A stretch of 64,000 nucleotides of DNA, taken from positions 1-64,000 of the forward strand of contig NZ_JAUSOO010000190.1 in assembly GCF_030656115.1 (NCBI RefSeq), given 5' to 3'. Under the pieces are notes generated by a model that searched no databases, was not told the DNA's origin, and saw only the letters and a program-made list of their open reading frames with translations. The position numbers and the translations under genes were made by a program. This DNA is from Hydrogenophaga sp. Lineage in GTDB: Bacteria > Pseudomonadota > Gammaproteobacteria > Burkholderiales > Burkholderiaceae_C. Positions 1 through 8,601 of this stretch are shown piece after piece. Numbering within the stretch: the first letter of the stretch is position 1; each line of letters opens with the position of its first letter.

Positions 1-63
1 ATAAATCCCGAGATTGACGCATCTTGGTGACTCATGCTGCGGCTCTGTCCGTATATTCAGTGC

Positions 64-2700
64 ATGAACGCACCCCTGCCCCTGCAAACCCTGCTGCATG
101 CCATGCCCACCGCAGCGCAGCCCGACACCGACCCCCAGGAAACCACCGAGTGGCGTGAAGCCTTCACCGCGCTGGCCGCGACGCAAGGGCCGGAACGCGC
201 GCGTTTTGTGCTCGACGAACTGGCGCGGCTGGCGCGCGAGCAGCGCGTCGGCTGGACCCCGGAACTGTCCACGCCTTACGTCAACAGCATCAGCGTCAAC
301 GAGCAGCCGGTGTTCCCCGGCGACCTCGCGATCGAGGAACGCCTGGCCTCGCTGATGCGCTGGAACGCCCTGGCCATGGTAGTGCGCGCCAACCAGGCCG
401 AATCGGGTGGATCGGCCGAACTGGGCGGCCACATCGCCAGTTATGCCAGCGCGGCCGATCTGTTTGAAACCGGCTTCAACCACTTCTTTCACGCACGCGA
501 AGGGCTGGGTGAGGGCCAGCACCGCGGCGACCTGGTTTTTTTCCAGCCGCACAGCGCACCTGGGGTTTATGCACGCGCCTACCTCGAAGGCCGTCTCGAC
601 GAGAAAGACCTGGGCTTTTACCGGCAGGAGCTGTCGGCGCCCGGACAGGGCGCGCAAGGCCTGTCCAGCTACCCGCATCCGTATTTGATGCCGGACTTCT
701 GGCAGTTCCCCACCGGCTCCATGGGCATAGGCCCGATCAGTTCGATCTACCACGCGCGTTTCATGCACTACCTGACGCACCGGCGTCTGCTCGACTGTAC
801 CGGCCGAAAGGTGTGGGGCGTGTTCGGCGACGGCGAGATGGACGAGCCCGAGAGCATGAGCGCGCTCACGCTGGCCGCGCGCGAGAAGCTGGACAACCTG
901 GTGTGGGTGGTCAACTGCAACCTGCAGCGGCTGGACGGCCCGGTGCGCGGCAACGGCCGCATCATCGACGAGCTGGAAAAGCTGTTCGCTGGCGCGGGCT
1001 GGAACGTGATCAAGCTGGTGTGGGGCAGCGACTGGGACGGCCTGTTTGCGCGCGACACCACCGGCGCCCTGGTGCGCGCCTTTGCCAACACGGTGGACGG
1101 CCAGATGCAGACCTTCGCCGCCAAGGACGGCCGCTTCAACCGCGACAACTTCTTCGGCCAGAACCCCGATCTGGCGGCCCTGGCCCAGGGCATGACGGAC
1201 GAGCAGATTGACCGCCTGAAGCGCGGCGGCCACGACCTGGTGAAGATCCACGCCGCGTACGCGGCCGCCGCCGCGCACAGCGGCCAGCCCACGGTGATCC
1301 TGGCGCAGACCAAGAAGGGCTACGGCATGGGCGCGGCCGGCCAGGGCAAGATGACCACGCACAGCCAGAAGAAGTTCGACGAGGGCGACCTGATCGAATT
1401 CCGCAACCGCTTCAACCTGCCGCTGTCTGATGAGCAGGCCAAGGGCCTGGCCTTCTTCAAACCTGCGGAAGACAGCGCCGAGATGCGCTACCTGCGCGAG
1501 CACCGCGCGGCGCTCGGCGGCGCCATGCCCCGGCGCGAGACTGCGTGCGAGGCGGTGCCGGTGCCGTCCATCGACGCCTACGCGCAGTTCGCGCTGAAGG
1601 CCGACGGCAAGGAGATGAGCACCACCATGGCTTTTGTGCGCATGCTGGGCACGCTGCTGAAAGACCCGGCGCTGGGGCCGCGCATCGTGCCCATCGTGGC
1701 CGACGAGGCGCGCACCTTCGGCATGGCCAATTTGTTCAAGCAGGTGGGCATCTACAGCAGCGTGGGCCAGCGCTACGCGCCGGAAGACATCGGCTCGGTG
1801 CTGAGTTACCGCGAAGCGCTGGAAGGGCAGATTCTGGAAGAAGGCATCAGCGAAGCCGGTGCGCTGGCGAGCTGGACGGCCGCAGCCACCAGCTACAGCG
1901 TGCACGGCCTGGCCATGTTGCCGTTCTACATTTACTACTCCATGTTCGGCTTCCAGCGCGTGGGCGACGCCATCTGGGCTGCGGCCGATCAGCGCTCGCG
2001 CGGTTTCCTGCTGGGCGCCACTTCAGGCCGCACCACGCTGGGCGGTGAAGGCCTGCAGCACCAGGACGGCAGCAGCCACCTGGTGGCGGCCACCATACCC
2101 AACTGCAAGGCCTACGACCCGGCGTTTGCGGGTGAGCTGGCGGTGATCGTGGACGCCGGCATGCGCGAGATGCTGGTGGAGCAGAAGGACGTGTTTTATT
2201 ACGTCACGCTGATGAACGAGAACTACGCCAACCCGGATCTGCCTGAAGGGGCGGCTGAGGGTGTGCTGCGCGGGGGCTATCACTTCGGCAGCTACGGGCC
2301 GCAGGGTGGGCAGCGCGTAGCGTTGCTGGGCTCGGGTGCGATCTTCACCGAGGTGGTGAAGGCGGCGCTGCAACTGGCTGAGCAGGGTGTGGGGGTGGAT
2401 GTGTTCAGTATTACCAGTTGGAGTGAGTTGGCGCGAAACGGGATGGCTTGTGAGGGGGTGCCGTACATCACGCAGCTGCTGGCGCGTGGCGAAGGGCCTG
2501 TGGTTGCGGCGACCGACTATGTGCGGGCGGTGCCGGAGAGTGTGCGGGCTTTTGTGCCTGAGGGCCGGCGCTTTTTGACGCTGGGCACCGACGGCTTTGG
2601 GCGCAGTGATACGCGGGCGGCGTTGCGGGCGTATTTTGAGGTGGATGCGGCGAGTATTGTGAAGGTGGCGTTGGGGGCGGTGGGATCGTCTGCGGTCTGA
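64..2700 (+). CDS. AceE-like 2-oxo acid dehydrogenase E1, homodimeric type
   Basis: Thiamine-diphosphate E1 component of the AceE family, about 878 aa, close to full family length. The cofactor region reads GDGEMDEPES followed by CNLQRLDGPVRGN, typical of homodimeric pyruvate dehydrogenase E1. Such enzymes decarboxylate pyruvate or a related 2-oxo acid and pass the acyl group to a lipoyl E2. I chose the ATG at 64 because the ten residues encoded from an ATG at 34 do not look like the family; neither start has a good ribosome site. No E2 or E3 gene lies nearby, so it resembles the stand-alone E1 paralogs (MdeB-like, 2-oxobutyrate) seen beside catabolic genes. The adjacent convergent gene is a sigma-54 activator. 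Family assignment is firm; the substrate is open. Confidence 0.9.
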   Translation: MNAPLPLQTLLHAMPTAAQPDTDPQETTEWREAFTALAATQGPERARFVLDELARLAREQRVGWTPELSTPYVNSISVNEQPVFPGDLAIEERLASLMRWNALAMVVRANQAESGGSAELGGHIASYASAADLFETGFNHFFHAREGLGEGQHRGDLVFFQPHSAPGVYARAYLEGRLDEKDLGFYRQELSAPGQGAQGLSSYPHPYLMPDFWQFPTGSMGIGPISSIYHARFMHYLTHRRLLDCTGRKVWGVFGDGEMDEPESMSALTLAAREKLDNLVWVVNCNLQRLDGPVRGNGRIIDELEKLFAGAGWNVIKLVWGSDWDGLFARDTTGALVRAFANTVDGQMQTFAAKDGRFNRDNFFGQNPDLAALAQGMTDEQIDRLKRGGHDLVKIHAAYAAAAAHSGQPTVILAQTKKGYGMGAAGQGKMTTHSQKKFDEGDLIEFRNRFNLPLSDEQAKGLAFFKPAEDSAEMRYLREHRAALGGAMPRRETACEAVPVPSIDAYAQFALKADGKEMSTTMAFVRMLGTLLKDPALGPRIVPIVADEARTFGMANLFKQVGIYSSVGQRYAPEDIGSVLSYREALEGQILEEGISEAGALASWTAAATSYSVHGLAMLPFYIYYSMFGFQRVGDAIWAAADQRSRGFLLGATSGRTTLGGEGLQHQDGSSHLVAATIPNCKAYDPAFAGELAVIVDAGMREMLVEQKDVFYYVTLMNENYANPDLPEGAAEGVLRGGYHFGSYGPQGGQRVALLGSGAIFTEVVKAALQLAEQGVGVDVFSITSWSELARNGMACEGVPYITQLLARGEGPVVAATDYVRAVPESVRAFVPEGRRFLTLGTDGFGRSDTRAALRAYFEVDAASIVKVALGAVGSSAV

Positions 2701-2723
2701 ACGGCTTCTGCTTTCATCGGCCC

Positions 2724-2763
2724 TGACTGGCTCCTTCCCCCGCTGGGGGAAGGAGCCAAGTCA
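2724..2763. terminator. GC-rich hairpin, likely bidirectional terminator or intergenic repeat
   Basis: A 13-bp perfect stem (2729-2741 with 2745-2757) around a GCT loop lies between the convergent aceE-like gene and the sigma-54 regulator. Nearly the same hairpin occurs at 7776-7804, with a compensatory base-pair change in the stem. Confidence 0.7.
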
Positions 2764-2774
2764 CATCGGAAAAA

Positions 2775-4589
2775 TCAAACCGCCAACCCGAACTTCTTCG
2801 CCCGGTACGCCACCGTCGCCCGACTCACCCCCAGATCACGCGCTGCTGCCGACAGATTGCCGCCGCTGCGGCGGATGGCCTGGCGCAGCAGGGCCAGCTC
2901 GGCCTGCTCCAGCGGGCCGCCTGGGGCACCGTTCGCTGCCGTTCGCTCGTCGGGTGCCTTCGCTGCGCCGCGCAGGTTGAGTGTGGCTGGACCGTCTTCG
3001 CGCCAGGCCAGCGACAACACGTCCTGCGCGAGCGCCTCGCCGCTGCTGAACAGGTGGTGCACCTCGATCGCCTCGCCGTCGCCCACCAGGATCACGCCGC
3101 GCTCCACCAGGTTCTGCAGCTCGCGGATGTTGCCGGGGAAGCCGTAGTTGTACATGGCCTTCACGGCGGCCTGGCTGAAGCCGGCCACGCTGCGGCGGTG
3201 GCGCCGGTTGTAGTGCGTGAGGAAATGGCTCATCAGCAGCGGAATGTCGTCGCGCCGGTCGCGCAGCGGCGGCAGGTGGATGGGGAAGACGTTGAGGCGA
3301 AAGAACAGGTCTTCGCGGAAGTGGCCTTGGCGCACGGCCTGGCGCAGGTCCACGTTGGTGGCGGCGATCACGCGCACGTCCACCGGGATGGTCTTGCTGC
3401 CGCCCACGCGTTCCACTTCGCCCTCCTGCAGTGCGCGCAGCAGCTTGCCTTGGGCCACAAAGCTCAGCGTGCCCACCTCGTCCAGAAACAGCGTGCCACC
3501 GTTCGCGCGTTCAAAACGCCCGGCGCGCGAGGTGCCCGCGCCGGTGTAGGCGCCGCGCTCCACGCCAAACAGCTCGGACTCCATCAGCGTTTCGGGTATG
3601 GCTGCGCAGTTGATGGCCACAAAGGGTTGATCGGCCCTCGGGCTGATGCGGTGCAGGGTGCTGGCGAACATTTCCTTGCCCACGCCGGACTCGCCGGTGA
3701 ACAGCACGGTGGCCGTGGTGGGTGCCACGCGGCGCAGCATGTGGCAGGCCGCGTTGAACGAGGACGACGCGCCGACCATGGTCGGGTCCGGGCCCGGGTT
3801 GGCGGCGGCGTACGCTTTGAGATCGACAATCGGAGCCACCTGCGGATCGGCTGAAGCGGTGCCCACAAAGGACTGCACGTTCAGGAAACGCAGGTCTTGC
3901 TGCACATCGTCCCAGAGCTCGGCCGACCTCCCGATGACGCGGCAATGCGCATCACCCGACGAGCGGCAATTCACCTCGCGGAACACGATGAGGCGCCCGA
4001 ACAAGGTGCTCACATAGCCCGTGGCATAGCCCACCTGCATCCAGCAGGCGGGCGATCCGCCCACGCCGTAGGCGGCAATGTGTTCGTCGTCTTCGCTGGC
4101 GTTGTGCCAGAGGAACTCGCCGTCGTAAGCGCCCGAAATCGCGTCGTAGCTGACGTGCACCACCTCCACCTTGACCATGCCCTCCAGTGCGTGCAGGCGC
4201 GTGCCGGCGAGCGCGACCGAGGTCGGGTCGGCGTCGGGCCACTGTTGTCGCACCATCTGGGCATCGCGCGCACCGCTCACGTAGCCTGCCCGCGTGAGCA
4301 GGCCGCGCGCCTTGTCCAGACCAATGCTGTCGATCAGCTCGCGCCGCAGCGACCCCATGGCTTCCGTGTGCAGCAGCACCATGCGATGGTCCTGCAGCCA
4401 GATGCGGCCGTCGCCCGGCGAGAAGAACAGGCACTCGCTCAGATCGGCCACGGTGGGGTGGCCGGCCTGGCTGATGTTGGTGGCGTCAAAACCTGCCAGG
4501 GGCAAGGGCGCGCCTGAGGGCCCCGCTTCGGCCTGCCGCGCGTTCGCGATGCGGGCCAGTTCGGCCAGGGAAATGCGCTTTTTGGGCAT
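2775..4589 (-). CDS. XylR/DmpR-type sigma-54-dependent activator
   Basis: About 604 aa. The order is an aromatic-sensing XylR_N domain (roughly 35-135), a V4R domain (roughly 150-220, with the Cys pair in VNCRSSGDAHCR), an AAA+ sigma-54 activation domain (Walker A GESGVGKE near 299-306; the sigma-54 contact loop reads GAYTGA), and a C-terminal Fis-type helix-turn-helix (GNLSAAARDLGVSRATVAYR). Proteins of this design bind an aromatic effector and switch on -24/-12 promoters. I chose the ATG of MPKKRISL at 4589; the upstream alternative at 4628 is a TTG. It is divergent from the aldehyde dehydrogenase operon, whose leader has a sigma-54 promoter. A dyad 17 bp before its own start could serve as activator site for the operon and for autoregulation. 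The effector cannot be read from sequence; a phenylpropanoid or benzyl compound is inferred from the operon. Confidence 0.93.
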   Translation of the reverse strand: MPKKRISLAELARIANARQAEAGPSGAPLPLAGFDATNISQAGHPTVADLSECLFFSPGDGRIWLQDHRMVLLHTEAMGSLRRELIDSIGLDKARGLLTRAGYVSGARDAQMVRQQWPDADPTSVALAGTRLHALEGMVKVEVVHVSYDAISGAYDGEFLWHNASEDDEHIAAYGVGGSPACWMQVGYATGYVSTLFGRLIVFREVNCRSSGDAHCRVIGRSAELWDDVQQDLRFLNVQSFVGTASADPQVAPIVDLKAYAAANPGPDPTMVGASSSFNAACHMLRRVAPTTATVLFTGESGVGKEMFASTLHRISPRADQPFVAINCAAIPETLMESELFGVERGAYTGAGTSRAGRFERANGGTLFLDEVGTLSFVAQGKLLRALQEGEVERVGGSKTIPVDVRVIAATNVDLRQAVRQGHFREDLFFRLNVFPIHLPPLRDRRDDIPLLMSHFLTHYNRRHRRSVAGFSQAAVKAMYNYGFPGNIRELQNLVERGVILVGDGEAIEVHHLFSSGEALAQDVLSLAWREDGPATLNLRGAAKAPDERTAANGAPGGPLEQAELALLRQAIRRSGGNLSAAARDLGVSRATVAYRAKKFGLAV

Positions 4590-4605
4590 GGGTGAAGGTG
4601 AATTA

Positions 4606-4636
4606 TTTGATGTTTGGTGAAAATTCAAACATCAAA
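4606..4636. promoter_or_regulatory. Candidate upstream activating sequence for the sigma-54 regulator
   Basis: Perfect inverted repeat TTTGATGTTTG / CAAACATCAAA with a 9-nt spacer. It lies just upstream of the regulator start and about 155 bp upstream of the -24 element at 4775, the usual distance for enhancer-type activators. Binding by the adjacent regulator is inferred. Confidence 0.65.
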
Positions 4637-4773
4637 TTTGGTTACCCATCATAAATATGCGGAAGGGTTTCGAACAGCCCAGACCGCCGTTTTTCACCCT
4701 AGGGAAACTCCCGATCTTCGCCTCTGAAAAACACGGCTTTTCAACCGCCCGAAAGCCGGTTGTGTGAACGGGC

Positions 4774-4789
4774 TGGTACGCCCGTTGCA
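4774..4789 (+). promoter_or_regulatory. Sigma-54 (-24/-12) promoter of the aromatic operon
   Basis: TGGTACGCCCGTTGCA matches the consensus TGGCAC-N5-TTGCA, with the invariant GG (4775-4776) and GC (4787-4788) exactly 10 nt apart. The transcript would start about 12 nt downstream, giving a leader of roughly 40 nt before the dehydrogenase start at 4843. Confidence 0.8.
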
Positions 4790-4842
4790 GTTCCTGTGGC
4801 ACCCACCGCTTGGTGGCGTTCAAGTTCAACAGGAGATGAATC

Positions 4843-6318
4843 ATGGGTGTGAGCGAACAACTGACCTGGCTCGACAGCAGCCTCTGGGACGGCAAGGCCT
4901 TTGACGGCCAGTGGACCACCGCGCTGAGCAGCGTGCGCGACGTGAAGGAGCCGGCCACTGGCCAGGTGCTGTCCAGGGTGGGCATTGCCAGTGCGGCCGA
5001 CATGCGTGCCGCCATCGGCCGTGCGCAAGCGGCCCAGCCCGCCTGGGCCGCCATGGGCCCACGCGAACGCTCGGCCGTGTTCCACCGCGCCGCCGCCCTC
5101 TTCCAGCAGCACTTTGGCGAACTGGCCATGACGATTGCCCGCGAAACCGGCGGCATCGTGCCCAAGGGCCAGCACGAGGTGAACGAGTCCATCACGCTGT
5201 GCCACCTGGCCGCCGGCCTGCCCATGCAGGCCCAGGGCCAGATACTGCCCAGCGCAGCCGGCCGGATGTCGCTCGCGCGGCGCGTGCCGCACGGCGTGGT
5301 GGGCGTGATCTCGCCGTTCAACTTCCCGCTGATCCTGAGCCTGCGCGCGGTGGCCCCGGCGCTGGCGCTGGGCAACGCGGTGGTGCTCAAGCCCGACACG
5401 CGCACGCCTGTGAGCGGTGGTTTCATCATCGCCCGCGTGTTTGAAGAAGCCGGCCTGCCCAAGGGCCTGCTGCAGGTGTTGCCGGGCGACGCCGAAGCGG
5501 GCGAAGCGCTGGTGGTCGACCCGCGTGTGCCCATGATCGCCTTCACCGGTTCGCCCGGCGTGGGCCGCCGCATCGGCGCGCTGGCCGGTGAGCACCTGAA
5601 GAAGGTGTCGCTGGAATTGGGTGGCGCCAACAACCTGATCGTGCTGGAAGACGCCGACCTGGACGCCGCCGCCAGCGCCGCCGCGTTCGGCGCCTGGTTC
5701 CACCAGGGCCAGATCTGCATGGCCTCCAACCGCATCCTGGTGCACGAGTCCATTGCCGAAGGCTTCAAGGCGCGCATGGTCGGCAAGGCCACGCACCTGC
5801 CGGTGGGCGACGGCGCCAGCGGCCAGGTGGCCCTGGGCCCGATGATCGACGCCAAGCAGTTGAAGCACTTCGACGACGTGATCCAGGACAGCGTGAAGCA
5901 GGGCGCCGTGCTCGAAGCCGGCGGCACCTACGAGGGCCTTTGCTACAAGCCCACGGTGCTCTCGGGCGTGAAGCCCGGCATCCGCTCGTTCGACGAAGAG
6001 CCCTTCGGCCCGGTGGTCAACCTGGTCACCTTCAGCACCGATGACGAAGCCGTGCAGTTGGCCAACACCAGCCAGGGCGGCCTGGCCGCTGCGGTGATCA
6101 GCCCCTCGATCAGCCGCGCCCTGGCCATCGGCCAGCGCCTGCGCGCCGGCATGGTCCACATCAACGACCAGACCGTCTGCGACGAGTGCACCAACCCGTT
6201 TGGCGGCCCCGGCATCGGTGGCAACGGCGGCAGCGTGGGCGGCCCGGCCGACATCGACGAGTACACGCAGTGGCAGTGGATCACGGTGAAGGACGCGCCG
6301 CCGGCTTTCCCCTTCTGA
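4843..6318 (+). CDS. NAD(P)-dependent aromatic aldehyde dehydrogenase (benzaldehyde dehydrogenase type)
   Basis: A 491-aa aldehyde dehydrogenase. The catalytic cysteine lies in QGQICMASNR (C292) and the general base in LELGGANN (E258); FTGSPGVGR forms the cofactor turn. The sequence style resembles XylC-like benzaldehyde dehydrogenases, which oxidise aromatic aldehydes to acids. It is first in the sigma-54-controlled operon, which also encodes a Liv-type importer and a coniferyl alcohol dehydrogenase-like SDR, so a likely role is oxidation of the aldehyde made by that SDR (coniferaldehyde or a similar compound). The start has an AGGAG site in the leader just upstream. Substrate identity is inference; enzyme class is firm. 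Confidence 0.88.
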   Translation: MGVSEQLTWLDSSLWDGKAFDGQWTTALSSVRDVKEPATGQVLSRVGIASAADMRAAIGRAQAAQPAWAAMGPRERSAVFHRAAALFQQHFGELAMTIARETGGIVPKGQHEVNESITLCHLAAGLPMQAQGQILPSAAGRMSLARRVPHGVVGVISPFNFPLILSLRAVAPALALGNAVVLKPDTRTPVSGGFIIARVFEEAGLPKGLLQVLPGDAEAGEALVVDPRVPMIAFTGSPGVGRRIGALAGEHLKKVSLELGGANNLIVLEDADLDAAASAAAFGAWFHQGQICMASNRILVHESIAEGFKARMVGKATHLPVGDGASGQVALGPMIDAKQLKHFDDVIQDSVKQGAVLEAGGTYEGLCYKPTVLSGVKPGIRSFDEEPFGPVVNLVTFSTDDEAVQLANTSQGGLAAAVISPSISRALAIGQRLRAGMVHINDQTVCDECTNPFGGPGIGGNGGSVGGPADIDEYTQWQWITVKDAPPAFPF

Positions 6319-6343
6319 AGCACCCCCCGCAGCGCTTCGCGCT

Positions 6344-6398
6344 ACCCAGGGGGCGGCACTGGCCGTCCGGCAAAGCCGGCCCGGCGGTGCCCTGGGGT
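6344..6398. repeat. GC-rich nested stem-loop, intergenic repeat type
   Basis: Between the dehydrogenase and the binding-protein gene, ACCCAGGG pairs with a near-complement at 6390-6398 and encloses a CCGGC-AAA-GCCGG hairpin (6367-6379). A GCGCTTCGCGC mini-palindrome precedes it. It could attenuate transcription or shape mRNA ends; similar sequences are common in Comamonadaceae intergenic DNA as I recall, which I cannot verify here. Confidence 0.5.
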
Positions 6399-6463
6399 GG
6401 TGCTCCGGCACCACGGAAAAGAGCCGATTCACCCGAATCATCCCCAACAACGAGGAGACAAAC

Positions 6464-7765
6464 ATGAACAAAACACAAACGAACTTCGGCCGCCGCGACG
6501 TGCTGCGCGCCGGTGTGGCCACCGCCGCCGGTGCCGCGCTGCCCATGCTGGCATTTGCCCAGAGCGACACGCTGCGCATCGGCGTGGTCAGCCCCACCTC
6601 GGGCCCTCTGGGCATCTTCGGCGAGGGCGACGGCCATGTGCTGGACCTCGTGCGCAAGACCGTGGCCGGCGGCGTGGACGCCGGTGGCAAGCGCCTCAAG
6701 GTGGAGTTCATCCACAAGGACACGCAGTCCAACCCGGTGCGCGCCGCGCAGGTGGCCAAAGAGCTGATCAACAGCGACAAGGTGGACCTGGTGCTGTCCA
6801 CCTCCACGCCGGAAACGGTGAACCCGGTGGCCGATGCCTGCGAGGCCGCCGGCATTCCGGCGCTGTCCACCACCTCGCCGTGGGAGGCGTTCTACTTCGG
6901 TCGCGGCGCCAAGCCGGGCGAGCCTTCGCCGTTCAAGTGGACCTACCACTTCTCCTTCGGCGTGGGCAACTTCGCCAAGCTGTATGCCGACCAGTGGAGC
7001 AAGGTGCCCACCAACAAGAAAGTGGGCATGCTGCTGCCGGCCGACGCCGACGGCAACGCGATCCGCGGCCTGCTGATTCCGGCGCTGCAGAAGGCCGGCT
7101 TCACCGTGGTCGACGCCGGCCCGTACCAGAACGGCGTGGCCGACTTCTCGGCCCAGATCGCGCTGTTCAAGAAGGAAGGCGTGGAGATCTTCAACACCTT
7201 CCCCTTCCCGCCCGACTTCGCGGTGTTCTGGCGCCAGGCGGCGCAACGCGGCCTGGCACAGCAGGTGAAGGTGGTGCAGCTGGCCAAGGCCGGTCTGTTC
7301 GCCGCCGAGCTGGACGCGCTGGGCACGCTGGGCCACGGCCTGCACGCCGGCGCCTACTGGCACCGCAGTTTCCCGTTCCAGTCGTCGGCCACCGGCCTGA
7401 GCTGCGAGCAACTGGCGGCCAGTTACGAGAAAGCCAGCGGCAAGGCCTGGAACCAGCAGCTCGGCGCCACCGCCTCGTTGTTCGACGCCGCGCTGGCCGC
7501 CGTGCGCGCCTGCCCCAACCCCAAGGACCGCACGGCGATGGCGCAGGCACTGGCCACGCTGAAAGCAGAGACCGCCGTGGGCCTGGTGGACTTCACCGCC
7601 GGCCCGGTGCCCAACTGCACCCCCACCGGTCTGGTGGGCGTGCAGTGGGTGCGTGCCAAGCCGGGCTCGAAGGCGAAGTTCGACATCGAGATCGTCTCCA
7701 ACGCGGACCACCCGCGTGTGGCGACCACCGCAAAGATGAGTGCTTACGCGATGGGCAAGGGCTGA
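6464..7765 (+). CDS. ABC importer periplasmic binding protein, Liv/aromatic type
   Basis: A 433-aa type I periplasmic binding protein of the branched-chain amino acid/amide family. A twin-arginine-like export signal (GRRDVLRAGVATAAGAALPMLAFAQ) is followed by the fold opening LRIGVVSPTSGPLG. An AGGAG ribosome site precedes the ATG. Genes for two ATPases and two permeases follow with overlapping stops and starts, so this is the substrate receptor of that importer. In catabolic operons this family often takes up aromatic acids or alcohols; given the SDR and aldehyde dehydrogenase partners, a phenylpropanoid is a reasonable guess. The exact ligand is unknown. Confidence 0.88.
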   Translation: MNKTQTNFGRRDVLRAGVATAAGAALPMLAFAQSDTLRIGVVSPTSGPLGIFGEGDGHVLDLVRKTVAGGVDAGGKRLKVEFIHKDTQSNPVRAAQVAKELINSDKVDLVLSTSTPETVNPVADACEAAGIPALSTTSPWEAFYFGRGAKPGEPSPFKWTYHFSFGVGNFAKLYADQWSKVPTNKKVGMLLPADADGNAIRGLLIPALQKAGFTVVDAGPYQNGVADFSAQIALFKKEGVEIFNTFPFPPDFAVFWRQAAQRGLAQQVKVVQLAKAGLFAAELDALGTLGHGLHAGAYWHRSFPFQSSATGLSCEQLAASYEKASGKAWNQQLGATASLFDAALAAVRACPNPKDRTAMAQALATLKAETAVGLVDFTAGPVPNCTPTGLVGVQWVRAKPGSKAKFDIEIVSNADHPRVATTAKMSAYAMGKG

Positions 7766-7770
7766 CTCCG

Positions 7771-7806
7771 TGACTGGCGCCTTCCCCCGCTGGGGGAAGG
7801 CGCCAA
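7771..7806. repeat. GC-rich hairpin, second copy of the 2.7-kb hairpin
   Basis: A 13-bp perfect stem (7776-7788 with 7792-7804) and GCT loop, preceded by TGACT as in the copy at 2724. The stem pair differs (GGCGCC here, GGCTCC there) but stays complementary. It lies inside the operon between the binding protein and the ATPase genes, where it may stabilise the upstream mRNA or partly terminate. Confidence 0.6.
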
Positions 7807-7878
7807 ACCACAGCACGCTTGTTTCCGCCCGCGCGGGCATTTTTCTCTTCTCTTTCCATTCTTCGATTGAAAACCATC

Positions 7879-8601
7879 ATGGATCTCTTGAGCGGTAAAG
7901 GCATCGTCAAGCGCTTTGGCAGCCTGCAGGTGCTGCACGGTGTGGACATCACGATCCGGCGCGGTGAGGCGCTGGGTGTGGTGGGGCCGAACGGCGCGGG
8001 CAAGACCACCTTGTTCGGCGTGCTGGCCGGCACGCTGCCGGCCACCGAAGGGGTGGTGCACTTTGAAGGCCAGGACATCAGCGCCTGGACCGCGGCCACG
8101 CGCTGCCGCCACGGCATCGCGCGCACGCACCAGGTGCCGCGCCCCTTCCTGGGCATGTCGGTGCTGGAGAACACATTGGTGGCCGCGCAACACGGCGCGG
8201 CCCTGCGCGGCGCGGCGGCCGTGAAACAGGCGCAAGACGCGCTGGACCGCGTGGGCCTGGGCGCGCTGGCGGCGCGACCCACTGCCACGCTGGGCCTGCT
8301 GGACCGCAAGCGCCTGGAACTCGCGCGCACCCTGGCCACCCGGCCCACGGTGCTGCTGCTCGACGAGATCGGCGGCGGGCTCACCGAGGGTGAACTGCAC
8401 CTGCTCGTGGACCTCATCGGCACGCTGCGCGACGACGGCCTGACCATCGTCTGGATCGAACACGTGCTGCATGCGCTGCTGCGCGTGATCAACCGCCTGG
8501 TCTGCATGGACGCCGGGGCCGTGCTGGCCGAAGGCGCGCCCCACGAGGTGATGGCCAATCCGCTCGTGATGAGTGCCTACCTCGGAGGCGTCGCAGCATG
8601 A
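7879..8601 (+). CDS. ABC importer ATPase, LivG type
   Basis: A 240-aa cytoplasmic ATPase of the LivG family. Walker A is GPNGAGKTT and Walker B reads VLLLDEIGGG. The signature region is LLDRKRLELARTLA, the variant usual for LivG rather than a strict LSGGQ. The ATG at 7879 (MDLLSGKG) gives the normal N-terminus; an extension upstream has no family similarity. Its stop overlaps the next start by 4 nt, implying translational coupling. It powers the Liv-type importer of this operon with its LivF partner. Confidence 0.88.
   Translation: MDLLSGKGIVKRFGSLQVLHGVDITIRRGEALGVVGPNGAGKTTLFGVLAGTLPATEGVVHFEGQDISAWTAATRCRHGIARTHQVPRPFLGMSVLENTLVAAQHGAALRGAAAVKQAQDALDRVGLGALAARPTATLGLLDRKRLELARTLATRPTVLLLDEIGGGLTEGELHLLVDLIGTLRDDGLTIVWIEHVLHALLRVINRLVCMDAGAVLAEGAPHEVMANPLVMSAYLGGVAA

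Noticed and set aside
4741..6873. A 710-codon open frame on the - strand
   Set aside because: It is antisense to the aldehyde dehydrogenase and binding-protein genes, is rich in His/Ala/Gly/Gln without domains, and results from GC-rich codon bias.
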